From: Bordetella parapertussis
Lineage (GTDB): Bacteria > Pseudomonadota > Gammaproteobacteria > Burkholderiales > Burkholderiaceae_C
NCBI GenBank assembly: GCA_945882755.1
Contig: CAMCWS010000020.1
Location: 1 to 26,149, forward strand
Reading direction: 5' to 3'
Length of the DNA: 26,149 nt
Shown: piece by piece, positions 1 to 8,024 of the stretch
Layout: the number at the start of each line of letters is the position of its first letter
Numbering within the stretch: position 1 is the stretch's first letter
Position numbers and translations under genes: made by a program
The notes under the pieces: model-generated
The model's database searches: none
The model's input: the letters and a program-made list of their open reading frames with translations, nothing else
What the model was told of the DNA's origin: nothing

Positions 1-1796
1 GCAGGGCTCAAGGCCTCGTCGTCAGAGGGGTGACGTGCCGCATTGGCAGCAGCTTTGAAGGGGTCGAAGCCCACGCGTTGCAAAGCGGCGATAAAGGTTT
101 CTCCATGCTGGCGTTGCTCGGTGTAGACCTGCAGCACGGCATCAATCACGTCCACCACCTCGGCAGACGAGAACGAGGGACCCACCACCTTGCCGGGTTG
201 GGGTGTACCGCTCAGGGCAGAACCATCCGAGCCGCCCAAGGTCACTTGGTACCACTCCTTGCCGTCCTTGTCCACGCCCAAGATGCCAATGTGGCCGCTG
301 TGGTGGTGACCGCAAGAGTTGATGCAACCGCTGATGTGCAGGTCAATTTCACCCAAGTCAAACAGCTCGTCCATGTCTTGGTAGCGCTCGGTGATGGCCG
401 CAGCAATGGGAAGTGATCTTGCATTGGCCAAATCGCAATAGTCGCCGCCTGGGCAGGCAATCATGTCGGTCAACATGCGGATATTGGGTTTGGCCAAACC
501 TAGCGCCTTGGCTTCTTGGTATAGGGCCGGCAGTTGCTCTGCAGCCACCCATGGCAATACCAAGTTTTGGTCATGGCTGACACGGGTTTCACCAGCGGAG
601 TAGGTGTCGGCCAACGCAGCCGCAGCGTCCAGTTGATCGGCGGTGGCGTCCCCAGGTGCTTGACCCAAACGCTTGTATGACAAGGTGACCACACGCAAAT
701 GCGGATTGCGATGCGCTGCTACGTTTTGTTGCAACCAACGTGCGAAGTTATTGTCCTCATCGGCGGTTTTGGCAAGCAATGCGTGAACCGCTTCAGCCGA
801 TAAAGAGAATTTTCGAGTCAATGTAGGAGGCACAAAACTGGCGCTGACACGGTCTAACTCGGCTTGGGTGATGGTGTGGGGTGCGCCGTCTTGGGTGAGG
901 ATGCGCTGGTACTCGGCTTCAACCTGATCCACAAAGGCTTGGCCCTCGGCTTTGACCAAAATTTTGATCCGCGCTTTGTATTTGTTATCCCGACGACCAA
1001 AGCGGTTGTAGGCACGAACCACGGCTTCCAAATAGTTGAGGATTTGGTGCCAAGGCAAAAACTCACGAATGACGCTTGCGATGATGGGGGTGCGGCCCAT
1101 GCCGCCGCCCACCATCACGCGAAAACCCACCTCGCCTTCAGCGTTGCGCAGCACATGCAAGCCCACATCGTGCCAAGCGGTGGCGGCGCGGTCTTCACTG
1201 GCGCCAGTGATGGCGATCTTGAATTTACGCGGCAGAAACGCGAACTCGGGGTGCAAGGTGCTCCACTGGCGCATGATTTCTGCATAAGGGCGGGGGTCGA
1301 CGATTTCATCCACCGCCACACCGGCGCGTTCATCCGAGGTGATGTTGCGTATGCAGTTGCCGCTGGTTTGAATACCGTGCATATCAACGCTTGCCAAGAG
1401 GTCCATCACGTCCGCGCTTTTCTCAAGCGGTATCCAGTTGTATTGCAGGTTTTGGCGGGTGGTGAAGTGGGCGTAGCCATAACTCAAAGGGGGTGCGGCA
1501 ATGCCGCCGATGGCGTGTTGTTTGGCTTGCGCTTCTTGAAACAAACCGTCTGTGGGGCGGTCATATTCGCGGGCAATACGGGCCAAGACCCGTAACTGGG
1601 CGCTGCTCAGTTCGCCGTAAGGCACGGCCACCCGCAGCATGGGCGCATAGCGTTGCACATACCAGCCGTTTTGCAGACGCAAGGGTTTGAACTCGTCTTC
1701 ACTCAACTGGCCGTTCAAGCGGCGGGTTAGTTGATCGCGGAATTGGGCAGCGCGTTCTTTGATGAAGCGGCGGTCGAAGTCGGTGTATTGGTACAT
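1..1796 (-). CDS. cysI: Nitrite/sulfite reductase, siroheme [4Fe-4S] subunit (CysI-type), C-terminus off window
   Basis: The open frame starts at ATG 1796 and reads without a stop to the left edge, giving about 598 residues, so the 3' end is missing. It is a ferredoxin-type sulfite/nitrite reductase hemoprotein, which reduces sulfite to sulfide (six electrons) in the cytoplasm for cysteine synthesis. The repeated half-domain motifs are visible: HFTTRQN and QTSGNCIRN in the first half, and in the second half the cluster ligands C448 and C454 (CPGGDYC) with C491 and C495 (GCINSCG), the C-x5-C…C-x3-C pattern that holds the 4Fe-4S/siroheme unit. The start lies 7 nt after the tauE stop with no evident Shine-Dalgarno, so translation is probably coupled to tauE. 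About 20 residues before the HFTTRQN motif (QEAQAKQHAIGG region) look like a loop insertion. Sulfite is the more likely substrate than nitrite, given the exporter partner and the cysB and cbiX genes elsewhere in the window. Confidence 0.93.
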   Translation of the reverse strand, partial: MYQYTDFDRRFIKERAAQFRDQLTRRLNGQLSEDEFKPLRLQNGWYVQRYAPMLRVAVPYGELSSAQLRVLARIAREYDRPTDGLFQEAQAKQHAIGGIAAPPLSYGYAHFTTRQNLQYNWIPLEKSADVMDLLASVDMHGIQTSGNCIRNITSDERAGVAVDEIVDPRPYAEIMRQWSTLHPEFAFLPRKFKIAITGASEDRAATAWHDVGLHVLRNAEGEVGFRVMVGGGMGRTPIIASVIREFLPWHQILNYLEAVVRAYNRFGRRDNKYKARIKILVKAEGQAFVDQVEAEYQRILTQDGAPHTITQAELDRVSASFVPPTLTRKFSLSAEAVHALLAKTADEDNNFARWLQQNVAAHRNPHLRVVTLSYKRLGQAPGDATADQLDAAAALADTYSAGETRVSHDQNLVLPWVAAEQLPALYQEAKALGLAKPNIRMLTDMIACPGGDYCDLANARSLPIAAAITERYQDMDELFDLGEIDLHISGCINSCGHHHSGHIGILGVDKDGKEWYQVTLGGSDGSALSGTPQPGKVVGPSFSSAEVVDVIDAVLQVYTEQRQHGETFIAALQRVGFDPFKAAANAARHPSDDEALSP

Positions 1797-1803
1797 AAGC
1801 TAT

Positions 1804-2598
1804 TTAAATGAAAACCAGTTTGCTGCCGGCCCATGCCAGCAGCACAGACAGGGCAGAGCGAATAAAACGTTCGGGGACACGGGTGACCCAATGCGAACCC
1901 AGCCAAATGCCAGGCAAAGAGCCGATAAGCAACAAACCCAGCAGTTGCCAATCCACCGTTCCCAGTGAAGCATGACCTAAGCCTGCCACCAAAGTGAGTG
2001 GAACGGCGTAGGCAATGTCAGCCGCCACGATGCGGTAGAGCGGCAGTTGGGGGTAGAGCAACATTAAGACAGTCACGCCAATCGCACCCGCGCCCACCGA
2101 GGTGAGGGTGACCAACACGCCGATCACCGCACCAAAAAAAATCGGTAACAAAGGATGCTTTGTTTGATCAGCAGGTTGTTCTGGTTCAGATGTATTGTTG
2201 ACTTCAACACGGCGAGGACCGCGAATGGCTTTGTACAAAGTGGCTGCGGCGGTCAGCATCAAGGCAATGCCCAAACTAAAGGTGATGACTTTTTGCACCA
2301 CGGGGTTGGAGGTGCCCAAGTCGTGCAGCACCCACAGCGTCAGCAAAGCTGCGGGAACGCTGCCCAAGCTCAGGCTGAACACCACACGCCAAGGGATGAT
2401 GCGTTGGCGTGCAAAGTTCAACATGCCACCGGCCTTGGTGCCTGCGGCAAATAGCAAATCTGTGCCGACTGCCAAGGCAGGCTTGATGCCAAAGCCAAAA
2501 ATCAGCAAGGGCGTCATGAGCGAGCCGCCCCCCACGCCGGTCAGGCCCACGATGAAGCCCACCACAAAGCCCGCCAAAATGAATACAAAATCTTCCAT
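1804..2598 (-). CDS. TauE/SafE-family sulfite/anion exporter
   Basis: This is a 264-residue inner-membrane protein of the TauE/SafE (DUF81) family, which moves sulfite, sulfonates or related organic anions. The family's two internal half-repeats are visible: the N-terminal glycine-rich stretch (FIVGLTGVGGGSLMTPLL, about residues 15–32) and its counterpart near residues 155–175 (VLVTLTSVGAGAIGVTVL). Both sit in hydrophobic helices, with a polar loop (EVNNTSEPEQPADQTK) between the halves. Length is typical. It is the first gene of a two-gene unit with the sulfite reductase, which suggests that it handles sulfite made during sulfur assimilation; this is inferred from context. No strong ribosome binding site precedes ATG 2598. 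Confidence 0.9.
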   Translation of the reverse strand: MEDFVFILAGFVVGFIVGLTGVGGGSLMTPLLIFGFGIKPALAVGTDLLFAAGTKAGGMLNFARQRIIPWRVVFSLSLGSVPAALLTLWVLHDLGTSNPVVQKVITFSLGIALMLTAAATLYKAIRGPRRVEVNNTSEPEQPADQTKHPLLPIFFGAVIGVLVTLTSVGAGAIGVTVLMLLYPQLPLYRIVAADIAYAVPLTLVAGLGHASLGTVDWQLLGLLLIGSLPGIWLGSHWVTRVPERFIRSALSVLLAWAGSKLVFI

Positions 2599-2616
2599 AA
2601 GGACGAAACTGTACTG

Positions 2617-2673
2617 TTTGGATATATAGAACCCAACTATTTTTTTGTTTTGGGTATATACGATTTGGCTATA
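2617..2673 (-). promoter_or_regulatory. Three TTTGGNTATA repeats upstream of tauE–cysI
   Basis: In the gap between tauE and the FAD oxidoreductase gene the plus strand carries TTTGGATATA (2617–2626), TTTGGGTATA (2649–2658) and TTTGGCTATA (2664–2673), all in the same orientation. Read towards tauE they are TATANCCAAA. Starts are 32 and 15 bp apart, near three and one and a half helical turns. There is no good −35/−10 pair, as expected for an activator-dependent promoter. I infer an operator array for a LysR-type regulator; CysB, encoded at 17416–18336, is the obvious candidate, but the motif is not one I can match to a published CysB site. Confidence 0.4.
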
Positions 2674-2700
2674 AACGATTAATTCTGACCTTTTCGCCTC

Positions 2701-3768
2701 TTAATCAGAATGAATATAGAAAGCCAAGCGTTCAGCGCAAGCCATTGCCAAGGTCAGTCCGCGTGACCCCATGGCGGTCAGCACATACCAACTGGGTAAA
2801 TGCTGAGCTTGCAAAGCACGCGCTACAGGCATTCGGTTAACCGAAGTGCAGCGCACCCCAGACCAGCCTTGCAGTTGGTCTGGGGTGCGCCATTGAGTTT
2901 TCAGTTCTTGTGCGGCGCGGGGCAGCAACTGCTGCAATTTGGCCAAGTTCTCTGCATGGTCTTGTGGGGTGACCTCGGCTTTCGCTTGACCACGGTGAAA
3001 CGTGGCACCGCTGTACCAAGCCAAGCCCTGGGGTGTCGGCACACCGCTGACAAAGCCGCCAAAGCCATTGACTGCAAACGGAGGGAATGCTGTGGCAGTG
3101 CCTGCTGCGTGATAGCCCCAACTGACTTGCCCCGCCACAGGTATCAAAGGCAATTCAGGCACATGGGGAAGGTCTGCCAAAAAGTCGCTGGTGTGAGCGC
3201 CCAAGGCCAAGACCACCGCGTCATAGCCCAAGGCTTGTATCTCCGTGGCAATCAGCGTTTGACCACCTTGAAAATGGATGGCGGGGTGGTCCATCAAAGC
3301 ATTCACCAAGGCGCGGGGTTTGATCCAAGCGCCATGGGGTTGCCACAGTTGTTCGTGGGGATTGATCTCGTTCAGGCCAGCCTGTGACAGTTGCAAGTCG
3401 GTGGGTGTTTTTACCCAGCCGTGCCACACACTGCCCACTTCCGACGGTTGCCATGGTTTTTTCTTGGTGTGCCCCTCTAAGCGAAGCTCCAATACGCCGC
3501 AGTCCAACCAATCTTGACCCTTGACAAGGTGTTTCTCTGCAAATGCCATCACCTTTTGCACCCCTGCGCGGGTGAGTTGCGACAAGGGGTTGTCGTCCAT
3601 CGATACATGGCAAGACAGCACGCCAATCGGAACACCTGAGGCACCGGCTGCAGTGGCGTGGGCAATGTCGGCCACATCCACTTGCCAACCCTTATCCGCC
3701 AAGGCGCGGGCCATGGCGGCACCGGCAACACCTGCGCCCACCACCAAACAGTGGCGAGGAGCGCTCAC
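2701..3768 (-). CDS. FAD-dependent oxidoreductase, MnmC C-terminal-domain type
   Basis: This 355-residue DAO-fold flavoprotein starts at GTG 3768 (the frame opens VAL-SAPRHCLVVGAG as coded). The dinucleotide-binding GAGVAG is at residues 11–16, followed by the usual acidic end of the second strand. MnmC2-like features are MDDNPLSQLTR (around residue 56), the substrate/FAD region GFGGFVSGVP, GWSGVRCTSVNRMPVA, and the C-terminal MGSRGLTLAMACAERLA. MnmC's FAD domain converts cmnm5(s2)U34 of tRNA to nm5(s2)U. Here it stands alone without the N-terminal methyltransferase domain, so the tRNA role is a family-based inference and a glycine-oxidase-like substrate cannot be excluded. It begins 3 nt after the yggX stop, so it is probably the second gene of a yggX unit. 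Confidence 0.75.
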   Translation of the reverse strand: MSAPRHCLVVGAGVAGAAMARALADKGWQVDVADIAHATAAGASGVPIGVLSCHVSMDDNPLSQLTRAGVQKVMAFAEKHLVKGQDWLDCGVLELRLEGHTKKKPWQPSEVGSVWHGWVKTPTDLQLSQAGLNEINPHEQLWQPHGAWIKPRALVNALMDHPAIHFQGGQTLIATEIQALGYDAVVLALGAHTSDFLADLPHVPELPLIPVAGQVSWGYHAAGTATAFPPFAVNGFGGFVSGVPTPQGLAWYSGATFHRGQAKAEVTPQDHAENLAKLQQLLPRAAQELKTQWRTPDQLQGWSGVRCTSVNRMPVARALQAQHLPSWYVLTAMGSRGLTLAMACAERLAFYIHSD

Positions 3769-3771
3769 GGA

Positions 3772-4047
3772 TTAAGCCGCGGGTGGGGGAACGTAACCCT
3801 GCGCGGCATCTGCACCGTCGCCAAAAAAGTGATTTTCCATTTGGCGGGCAAGGTATTGACGAGCCCGCAAATCGGCCAAATTCAGGCGGTTCTCATTGAC
3901 CAACATGGTTTGGTGTTTCAGCCATGCCGCCCAAGCGTCCTTGCTGACGTTTTCCCAAATGCGTTTGCCAAGGTCGCCAGGGTAGGGGGGGAAGTCCAGG
4001 CCTTCGGCCTCTTTTTCAAGCTTGATGCAGTGGACGGTACGTGCCAT
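3772..4047 (-). CDS. yggX: Fe(2+)-trafficking / oxidative damage protection protein YggX
   Basis: The 91-residue protein opens [19 protein letters not shown] and continues with [36 protein letters not shown] and MENHFFG, the diagnostic blocks of YggX. YggX is a small cytosolic protein linked to protection of labile Fe–S clusters and iron handling under oxidative stress. The single conserved Cys is residue 7. I chose ATG 4047 rather than the longer in-frame start at 4071 because an AGAGGA ribosome site lies just upstream and family members begin at MARTV. The C-terminal tail (GYVPPPAA) is slightly longer than usual. The FAD oxidoreductase gene follows after 3 nt. Confidence 0.95.
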   Translation of the reverse strand: MARTVHCIKLEKEAEGLDFPPYPGDLGKRIWENVSKDAWAAWLKHQTMLVNENRLNLADLRARQYLARQMENHFFGDGADAAQGYVPPPAA

Positions 4048-4150
4048 GTTGTTCCTCTGAGGGGGTTCCATAAAGAGCTGACTTTAGCAAGCTTTGCATG
4101 GGGGCTCTGCCAAAGCGCTAGACTGAGAACTTATTTATTTGTCAAACAAC

Positions 4151-4672
4151 ATGCTGAAAAAGTTGCTGCTTGAATTGTCTCCTCGCCAAACTTGGGCGTT
4201 GCTGGCTTTGGCCTGTGCCGGTCTGCTGGGTTTTGGGTTGTATTTGCAGCATGTGGTGGGCTTGGAGCCTTGCCCCATGTGCATTGTTCAGCGCTATGCC
4301 ATGACGGGCATGGGTTTGGTGGCCTTGCTGGCGGTGTTTGGGCACAAGGGCTGGCTGGGCTGGGTGATGACCACGCTTGGTACAGGCTTGGCTTTGGGCG
4401 GCGCCTTTGTGGCGGCCAGACAAAGCTGGTTGCAGTGGTACCCGCCTGAAACCCTTAGCTGCGGCAGAGACTTTTACGGCATGGTGGAATCGTTTCCCTT
4501 GCAAAGAGCCATACCCATGATTTTTCGTGGTGGCGGCGACTGCAGCAAGATCGACTGGACCTTTTTAGGCGGCTCTATCGCCAATTGGTCATTCGTAGCG
4601 TTTGTGGCCATGGCCATATGGCTGCTGTTTTTTGCATATTTGCGTTACACCCAGCAAACTCAATCCCAATAA
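4151..4672 (+). CDS. dsbB: Disulfide bond formation protein B (quinone reductase for DsbA)
   Basis: This 173-residue inner-membrane protein with four predicted helices reoxidises DsbA and passes electrons to quinone. The first redox pair is C41-P-M-C44 in EPCPMCIVQRY, and the second periplasmic pair is C104 (LSCGRDF) and C131 (GGDCSK). This is the full set of catalytic cysteines, and the Arg after the first pair (QRY) is also kept. An in-frame TTG lies at 4139; I prefer ATG 4151, although neither has a convincing ribosome site. It is divergent from yggX and its last 13 bases overlap the end of the convergent CYTH–CHAD gene. Confidence 0.93.
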   Translation: MLKKLLLELSPRQTWALLALACAGLLGFGLYLQHVVGLEPCPMCIVQRYAMTGMGLVALLAVFGHKGWLGWVMTTLGTGLALGGAFVAARQSWLQWYPPETLSCGRDFYGMVESFPLQRAIPMIFRGGGDCSKIDWTFLGGSIANWSFVAFVAMAIWLLFFAYLRYTQQTQSQ

Positions 4673-6237
4673 CTGTCTTTGGACAGTTTTTGAAATGCAG
4701 TTACCGCATCGGTTTGCAAAAAGTCCAGTTTGTGGGTAATCCATCCGCAGGCAAACCAAGCGCTGGGTTGTGTGTCTCGAAGTAAGCTGAATTTCTCCAA
4801 AGCGTTGTAAAGATCATTCATGTCTCCTAGGATGTTTTGCACCTGCGACAAACCTTTTAAATAGGCATTGAGCGCTTTTTCGGGCAGCAAAGCATCGGTA
4901 AATTGCATGGCATACCTGAGTTTTTTCACCCGCTTGCGTAGGTCGTGTCGAGCTTGAATTTCAAGCGTTGCAAATTGAACGCCATCACGCACTATTTTTC
5001 GGTGCCATCTGTGAAGCTTGGTCAACAGCATTTTTTTCACGCGTGGCGTCGTTGGACCTTCCTCTGCAGGGGGCACGGGTAAGGGTAAGGGCGCAGTATT
5101 GACAAACTCGCATATGTCCAACAACCAAGATTGAAACAGCGGGTCTTTTGCAACCTCACTGGCATCATCTGCAATAGCTTGCGTCTCAAACACCAAAGCC
5201 GGTTGCCCCGCAGCTTGCAAAGCAGGCAATAAATCATTGAACAGAACCTGATTGTCCCGTGAGCCACCCAAGCGGCTGAAGTGTTTTTTGACTTCGGATC
5301 GTTGCGTCTCAGGCGGCAGGGTACACAAACCGTTAAATACCGACCAAGCCGTGCGCATTCGTCGAATTCCCACACGCAATTGATGCACATGCTCTATGGT
5401 GTCAAGGTGGTAGACCCCTTGCGTGTCAATCTCCGCCAGCACAGCTGAGTTGCGCATGATTTGGTCTAAACACTCGGCCATCACCACCCGTAAGGCTTGT
5501 CCAGCGCTCATGCCTGGTATCAGCTTCACCGCTTTTGCGTTGCGTGGTGCCCAATAGGTTTCAATTTGCTTGGCCTTGGGGTTCACAACCTCACCATCAC
5601 CTTGTGTCTGTGCCAAGGCCGCTAACTTGAGGCCCATTTGCGCCAAAAGGTCGCCTCTTTCAGACTTGCTGCGAGCGTCCAATACAAGCCCATGGTCGCG
5701 CTGCCATTTGCCAGCCATGGAAAACAGTGCGCTAATCTCTCCACGCTTGAGCTCAAACTCCACCTCGCGCAGCGGCAACTCCAGTTCCCCTGAACGGATA
5801 CATCCGGTGTCGTAAGCAATTTCAACGGTACCGGTTGGTGTGCGGCTTTGGCGCATCAGGCGCAAGACTTGGACTTCATAGGTCACCGCCAGAGGGGTAC
5901 CCAGTTTGGCAATGATGGACTCTGCTGGGGTGCCTGTGTAGACCGCCAAATCTAAGGCTGGGCTAGGCCTGAGGTAGTTCAGTTCGATGCGGGTCAGCGT
6001 TGAATCGCCGCCCGACATTTTGAGAGTTTGAACCCATTGCTCATTTTCAAGTCGCAAGCGCAGAGCGACTTTTTGCCGTGCCAAGTGGCGCTGTGGTGTA
6101 TCAAAGTAAATCGCTCGCAAATGGATGGTTTGCACCGCACCGCGCTTGAGCGCCTTTTCAAAAGAGGCGCAGCCAGTTTGGGGTACATGCAATTTCAACT
6201 CAGTTTCAAAATGTGAGTTCAATTTCAAATTAATCAA
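4660..6237 (-). CDS. CYTH–CHAD domain protein (inorganic triphosphatase type)
   Basis: This 525-residue two-domain protein carries an N-terminal CYTH domain (about residues 8–210) with the signature E11-T-E13-L-K15 (ExExK), which binds triphosphate through a metal-lined tunnel, plus LRLRLENEQWVQTLK. A C-terminal CHAD domain (about 240–525) has the conserved histidine/arginine helices (IEHVHQLRVGIRRMRTAW; RHDLRKRVKKLRYAMQF). CYTH–CHAD proteins such as E. coli YgiF hydrolyse tripolyphosphate, and CHAD domains bind polyphosphate granules. The likely start is TTG 6237, with AAAGGT suitably upstream. Hydrolytic activity is inferred from the intact ExExK, not proven. The 3' end overlaps dsbB by 13 bp. 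Confidence 0.88.
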   Translation of the reverse strand: MINLKLNSHFETELKLHVPQTGCASFEKALKRGAVQTIHLRAIYFDTPQRHLARQKVALRLRLENEQWVQTLKMSGGDSTLTRIELNYLRPSPALDLAVYTGTPAESIIAKLGTPLAVTYEVQVLRLMRQSRTPTGTVEIAYDTGCIRSGELELPLREVEFELKRGEISALFSMAGKWQRDHGLVLDARSKSERGDLLAQMGLKLAALAQTQGDGEVVNPKAKQIETYWAPRNAKAVKLIPGMSAGQALRVVMAECLDQIMRNSAVLAEIDTQGVYHLDTIEHVHQLRVGIRRMRTAWSVFNGLCTLPPETQRSEVKKHFSRLGGSRDNQVLFNDLLPALQAAGQPALVFETQAIADDASEVAKDPLFQSWLLDICEFVNTAPLPLPVPPAEEGPTTPRVKKMLLTKLHRWHRKIVRDGVQFATLEIQARHDLRKRVKKLRYAMQFTDALLPEKALNAYLKGLSQVQNILGDMNDLYNALEKFSLLRDTQPSAWFACGWITHKLDFLQTDAVTAFQKLSKDSYWD

Positions 6238-6315
6238 CGAATTACCTTTTAATGTCAGCCCTGATGTTATGACGCCTGTTTATTCAGTTAGGCTTCACAT
6301 CACCTTAGTTTTAGC

Positions 6316-6591
6316 ATGTTTTCAGCAGTTAAAAAAATAGCAATGCGGGCGATTCAAAAAATTCAAACATTCATTGAATGTTCTCCTGAGTCAGTTGAAG
6401 CACAAGTGCTTACCCAATTGATTTTGTCGCTACAAGCAGAGGCAGATTTGAGTTTGAGCGATCTGTACAAGCTCAATACTGAGCATTTTGATTTGGCTAT
6501 GGAACTTTTGCGGGATTGGCGTATTGACCGCTTTTACAAAGGAAGGGCTAAGGCGTTTAACCGTGACAGCACGCCGCCCTTAGATTGTTAA
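6316..6591 (+). CDS. Small conserved-looking hypothetical protein
   Basis: This 91-residue frame is divergent from the CYTH–CHAD gene and convergent with the ParA gene. No family is recognised. It is predicted mostly helical, with acidic and leucine-rich middle parts (LTQLILSLQAEADLSLSDLYKLN, here spanning about residues 33–55) and a basic aromatic C-terminal part (WRIDRFYKGRAKAF). A second in-frame ATG at 6343 is an equally possible start, and neither has a good ribosome site. The reading frame composition (plausible soluble protein, no coding competitor on the other strand) supports it as a real gene. Confidence 0.6.
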   Translation: MFSAVKKIAMRAIQKIQTFIECSPESVEAQVLTQLILSLQAEADLSLSDLYKLNTEHFDLAMELLRDWRIDRFYKGRAKAFNRDSTPPLDC

Positions 6592-6606
6592 AGCAGGAAA
6601 AATTTT

Positions 6607-7254
6607 TCATTGCCCCTGTTTTTTCACACCCATTACCAATTTGAATAGCTCAGCTTCAATCCTTTGAGCGGACTCACGCAAATGCGGATTGTGGCTTTCA
6701 CTTCCTGCTCGCCCCATGTCCAGATCGGCTTGAAAACCGTCACGCTCTGGCCAAACATTGCTGAGTACATCAAACCCAGCCTCATCGATAACGATTCTTG
6801 CATTTTCAAGTAATCGCTCTGAGCGCCCCACTTTAGAGAGCACCAGTACAACTTTGCTGCCCACCTTGCTGGACTTGGCGAGACGGCGTGCAAGCGCCAA
6901 TGTAGGCCTCAAATCGTCCATGGAAGTACCTGTGGGCAGGAACACCACATCGCTTTCTTGGCTCACATCGGTGGTCAGTTCATCGGCCAATCCGCGGGTA
7001 TCAACTACAACCAAATCAAAATTTTCAACGGTTTTTCGAAGCTTCTTCAAACTTTTGAAGGCCCGCGCTTCAATATCAGGCTCGATACCGTTGCGCAAGC
7101 GTGTGGCACTCCACTCAATGCAGGACAGCTGCTCGAGGTCAAAGTCGCCCAGTAAAACACGGCGTCCCTCGTGCGCTGCTTTAACGGCCAATACCCGCGC
7201 AAGCGTACTTTTTCCAACGCCCCCTTTTTGACCCACAAAAGATGCGATTTTCAT
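6607..7254 (-). CDS. Orphan ParA/MinD-type ATPase
   Basis: This 215-residue protein has the deviant Walker A K10-G-G-V-G-K15-S16 near the N-terminus (VGQKGGVGKSTLAR), the A' region LLGDFDLEQLS and a Walker B-like LVVVDTRGLADE. In most ParA proteins the last motif is DTPP; DTRG is the variant seen in some plasmid-like orphan ParAs. There is no N-terminal helix-turn-helix and no parB or centromere-like repeat nearby, so it is not an obvious partition system. It may position a cargo on the nucleoid, which is inference. A clear AAGGGG ribosome site precedes ATG 7254 and a sigma70-like promoter lies at 7286–7314, so it is transcribed separately from the hydrolase upstream. Confidence 0.85.
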   Translation of the reverse strand: MKIASFVGQKGGVGKSTLARVLAVKAAHEGRRVLLGDFDLEQLSCIEWSATRLRNGIEPDIEARAFKSLKKLRKTVENFDLVVVDTRGLADELTTDVSQESDVVFLPTGTSMDDLRPTLALARRLAKSSKVGSKVVLVLSKVGRSERLLENARIVIDEAGFDVLSNVWPERDGFQADLDMGRAGSESHNPHLRESAQRIEAELFKLVMGVKKQGQ

Positions 7255-7285
7255 AAGAGCCCCTTAAACCTTGGTAAGTTAAGGC

Positions 7286-7314
7286 AATCTATTGAAATCA
7301 GGTGTGACTGTCAA
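7286..7314 (-). promoter_or_regulatory. Sigma70-like promoter for the ParA-type gene
   Basis: On the minus strand a perfect TTGACA (7314–7309) is followed after exactly 17 nt by TAGATT (7291–7286), four of six matches to TATAAT. The predicted transcription start is about 25 nt upstream of ATG 7254. This is the best consensus-like −35 box noted in the window. Confidence 0.6.
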
Positions 7315-7457
7315 GAGAAACTGCGGCTTGCTCCCCTGAGCCAATGTCTCAATGAACTTAATAGACCATGGCTGGGTTTGCGGGTGCTTGTCAGGTAGGC
7401 CTCGCTTGTTCGCAAAAAAGAAGGAATAAAACTTGGGTCTGATGGTGCAAGCTCTGT
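7315..7457. other. Non-coding stretch after truncated hydrolase
   Basis: No convincing gene lies here. In the minus direction two frames stay open for 45–60 codons past the hydrolase stop, but neither reads as an alpha/beta hydrolase C-terminus (no strand–loop–Asp or GxGH-type ending). It may be scar sequence from the event that removed the hydrolase 3' end. Confidence 0.4.
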
Positions 7458-8021
7458 CTAAGGCAAGTCAAAGTGGTTTGCAGCGCTGACCGCCTCAATG
7501 GCACGAGGATCAATTTGAATATCATCGAATACAGATGACGTCGCATTCAATTGACGGTAGAGGTCAATCAATGCAGACCAGTGCAGGCTCATTCCGATAT
7601 CGTTGAGGACCAAGCTGTCAACCTGTCCATTCAAGTGCTTTGCCAAATGCATGGACAAGATGCCCCCCATGCTGGTTCCTATCAGGTGCAACTTTCTGCT
7701 TGAACTTGGATGAATCGACCTGAAAAGAGTTGCAATCAAGTCTTGCGTATCCGCTAGGTATACGGAGGTTGAATAATTTTCATGGATTGGCAATGGATCC
7801 GACTTGCCTCTGCCACAGTAATCCACCGCCAACCAACAGCAATCATCTAGATTAACGGCATGGTCAAAAAGCGAATAAAAACTCGAGCCAGTTTCGAGTA
7901 GCCCCGGCAGACACAAAAAAACATGCTTGGCGCTGAGTTCACCCTGTTGGGTATAGGCTATTCGACGTGAGGAGCTGCCCGAGTTAACGGTATGAAACAG
8001 CGTTTTCGGGAGATCCTGCAC
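7458..8021 (-). CDS. Alpha/beta hydrolase, C-terminally truncated
   Basis: The 187-residue frame starts at GTG 8021, 3 nt after the stop of the preceding 93-codon gene. It shows the N-terminal two thirds of an alpha/beta hydrolase: HVFLCLPGLLETGSSF (oxyanion loop), WLAVDYCGRGKSDPL, the nucleophile elbow G-T-S-M-G-G and LDSLVLNDIG-like strand (as coded, VDSLVLNDIG). Family members usually run 260–300 residues; this one stops at NHFDLP, before the acid and the catalytic His near the C-terminus. It is therefore probably inactive, or needs a partner. It could be an expressed remnant; the intact frame up to the stop argues that decay is recent. The substrate cannot be inferred. Confidence 0.7.
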   Translation of the reverse strand: MQDLPKTLFHTVNSGSSSRRIAYTQQGELSAKHVFLCLPGLLETGSSFYSLFDHAVNLDDCCWLAVDYCGRGKSDPLPIHENYSTSVYLADTQDLIATLFRSIHPSSSRKLHLIGTSMGGILSMHLAKHLNGQVDSLVLNDIGMSLHWSALIDLYRQLNATSSVFDDIQIDPRAIEAVSAANHFDLP

Positions 8022-8024
8022 TGA

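Noticed and set aside
864..1595. Long plus-strand open frame (243 codons)
   Set aside because: It is antisense to the sulfite reductase gene, whose frame carries all the expected motifs; the plus-strand translation shows none.
6592..6630. Possible bidirectional terminator between the small hypothetical and the ParA gene
   Set aside because: Only a 4-bp CAGG/CCTG stem around a GAAAAATTTTTC core, and it extends into the ParA coding end; too weak to call.
7315..7457. Readthrough continuation of the hydrolase past its TAG (45 more codons open in frame)
   Set aside because: The translated stretch is Ser/Arg-rich and lacks the acid and His motifs, so it does not look like the missing domain end or a recoded stop.
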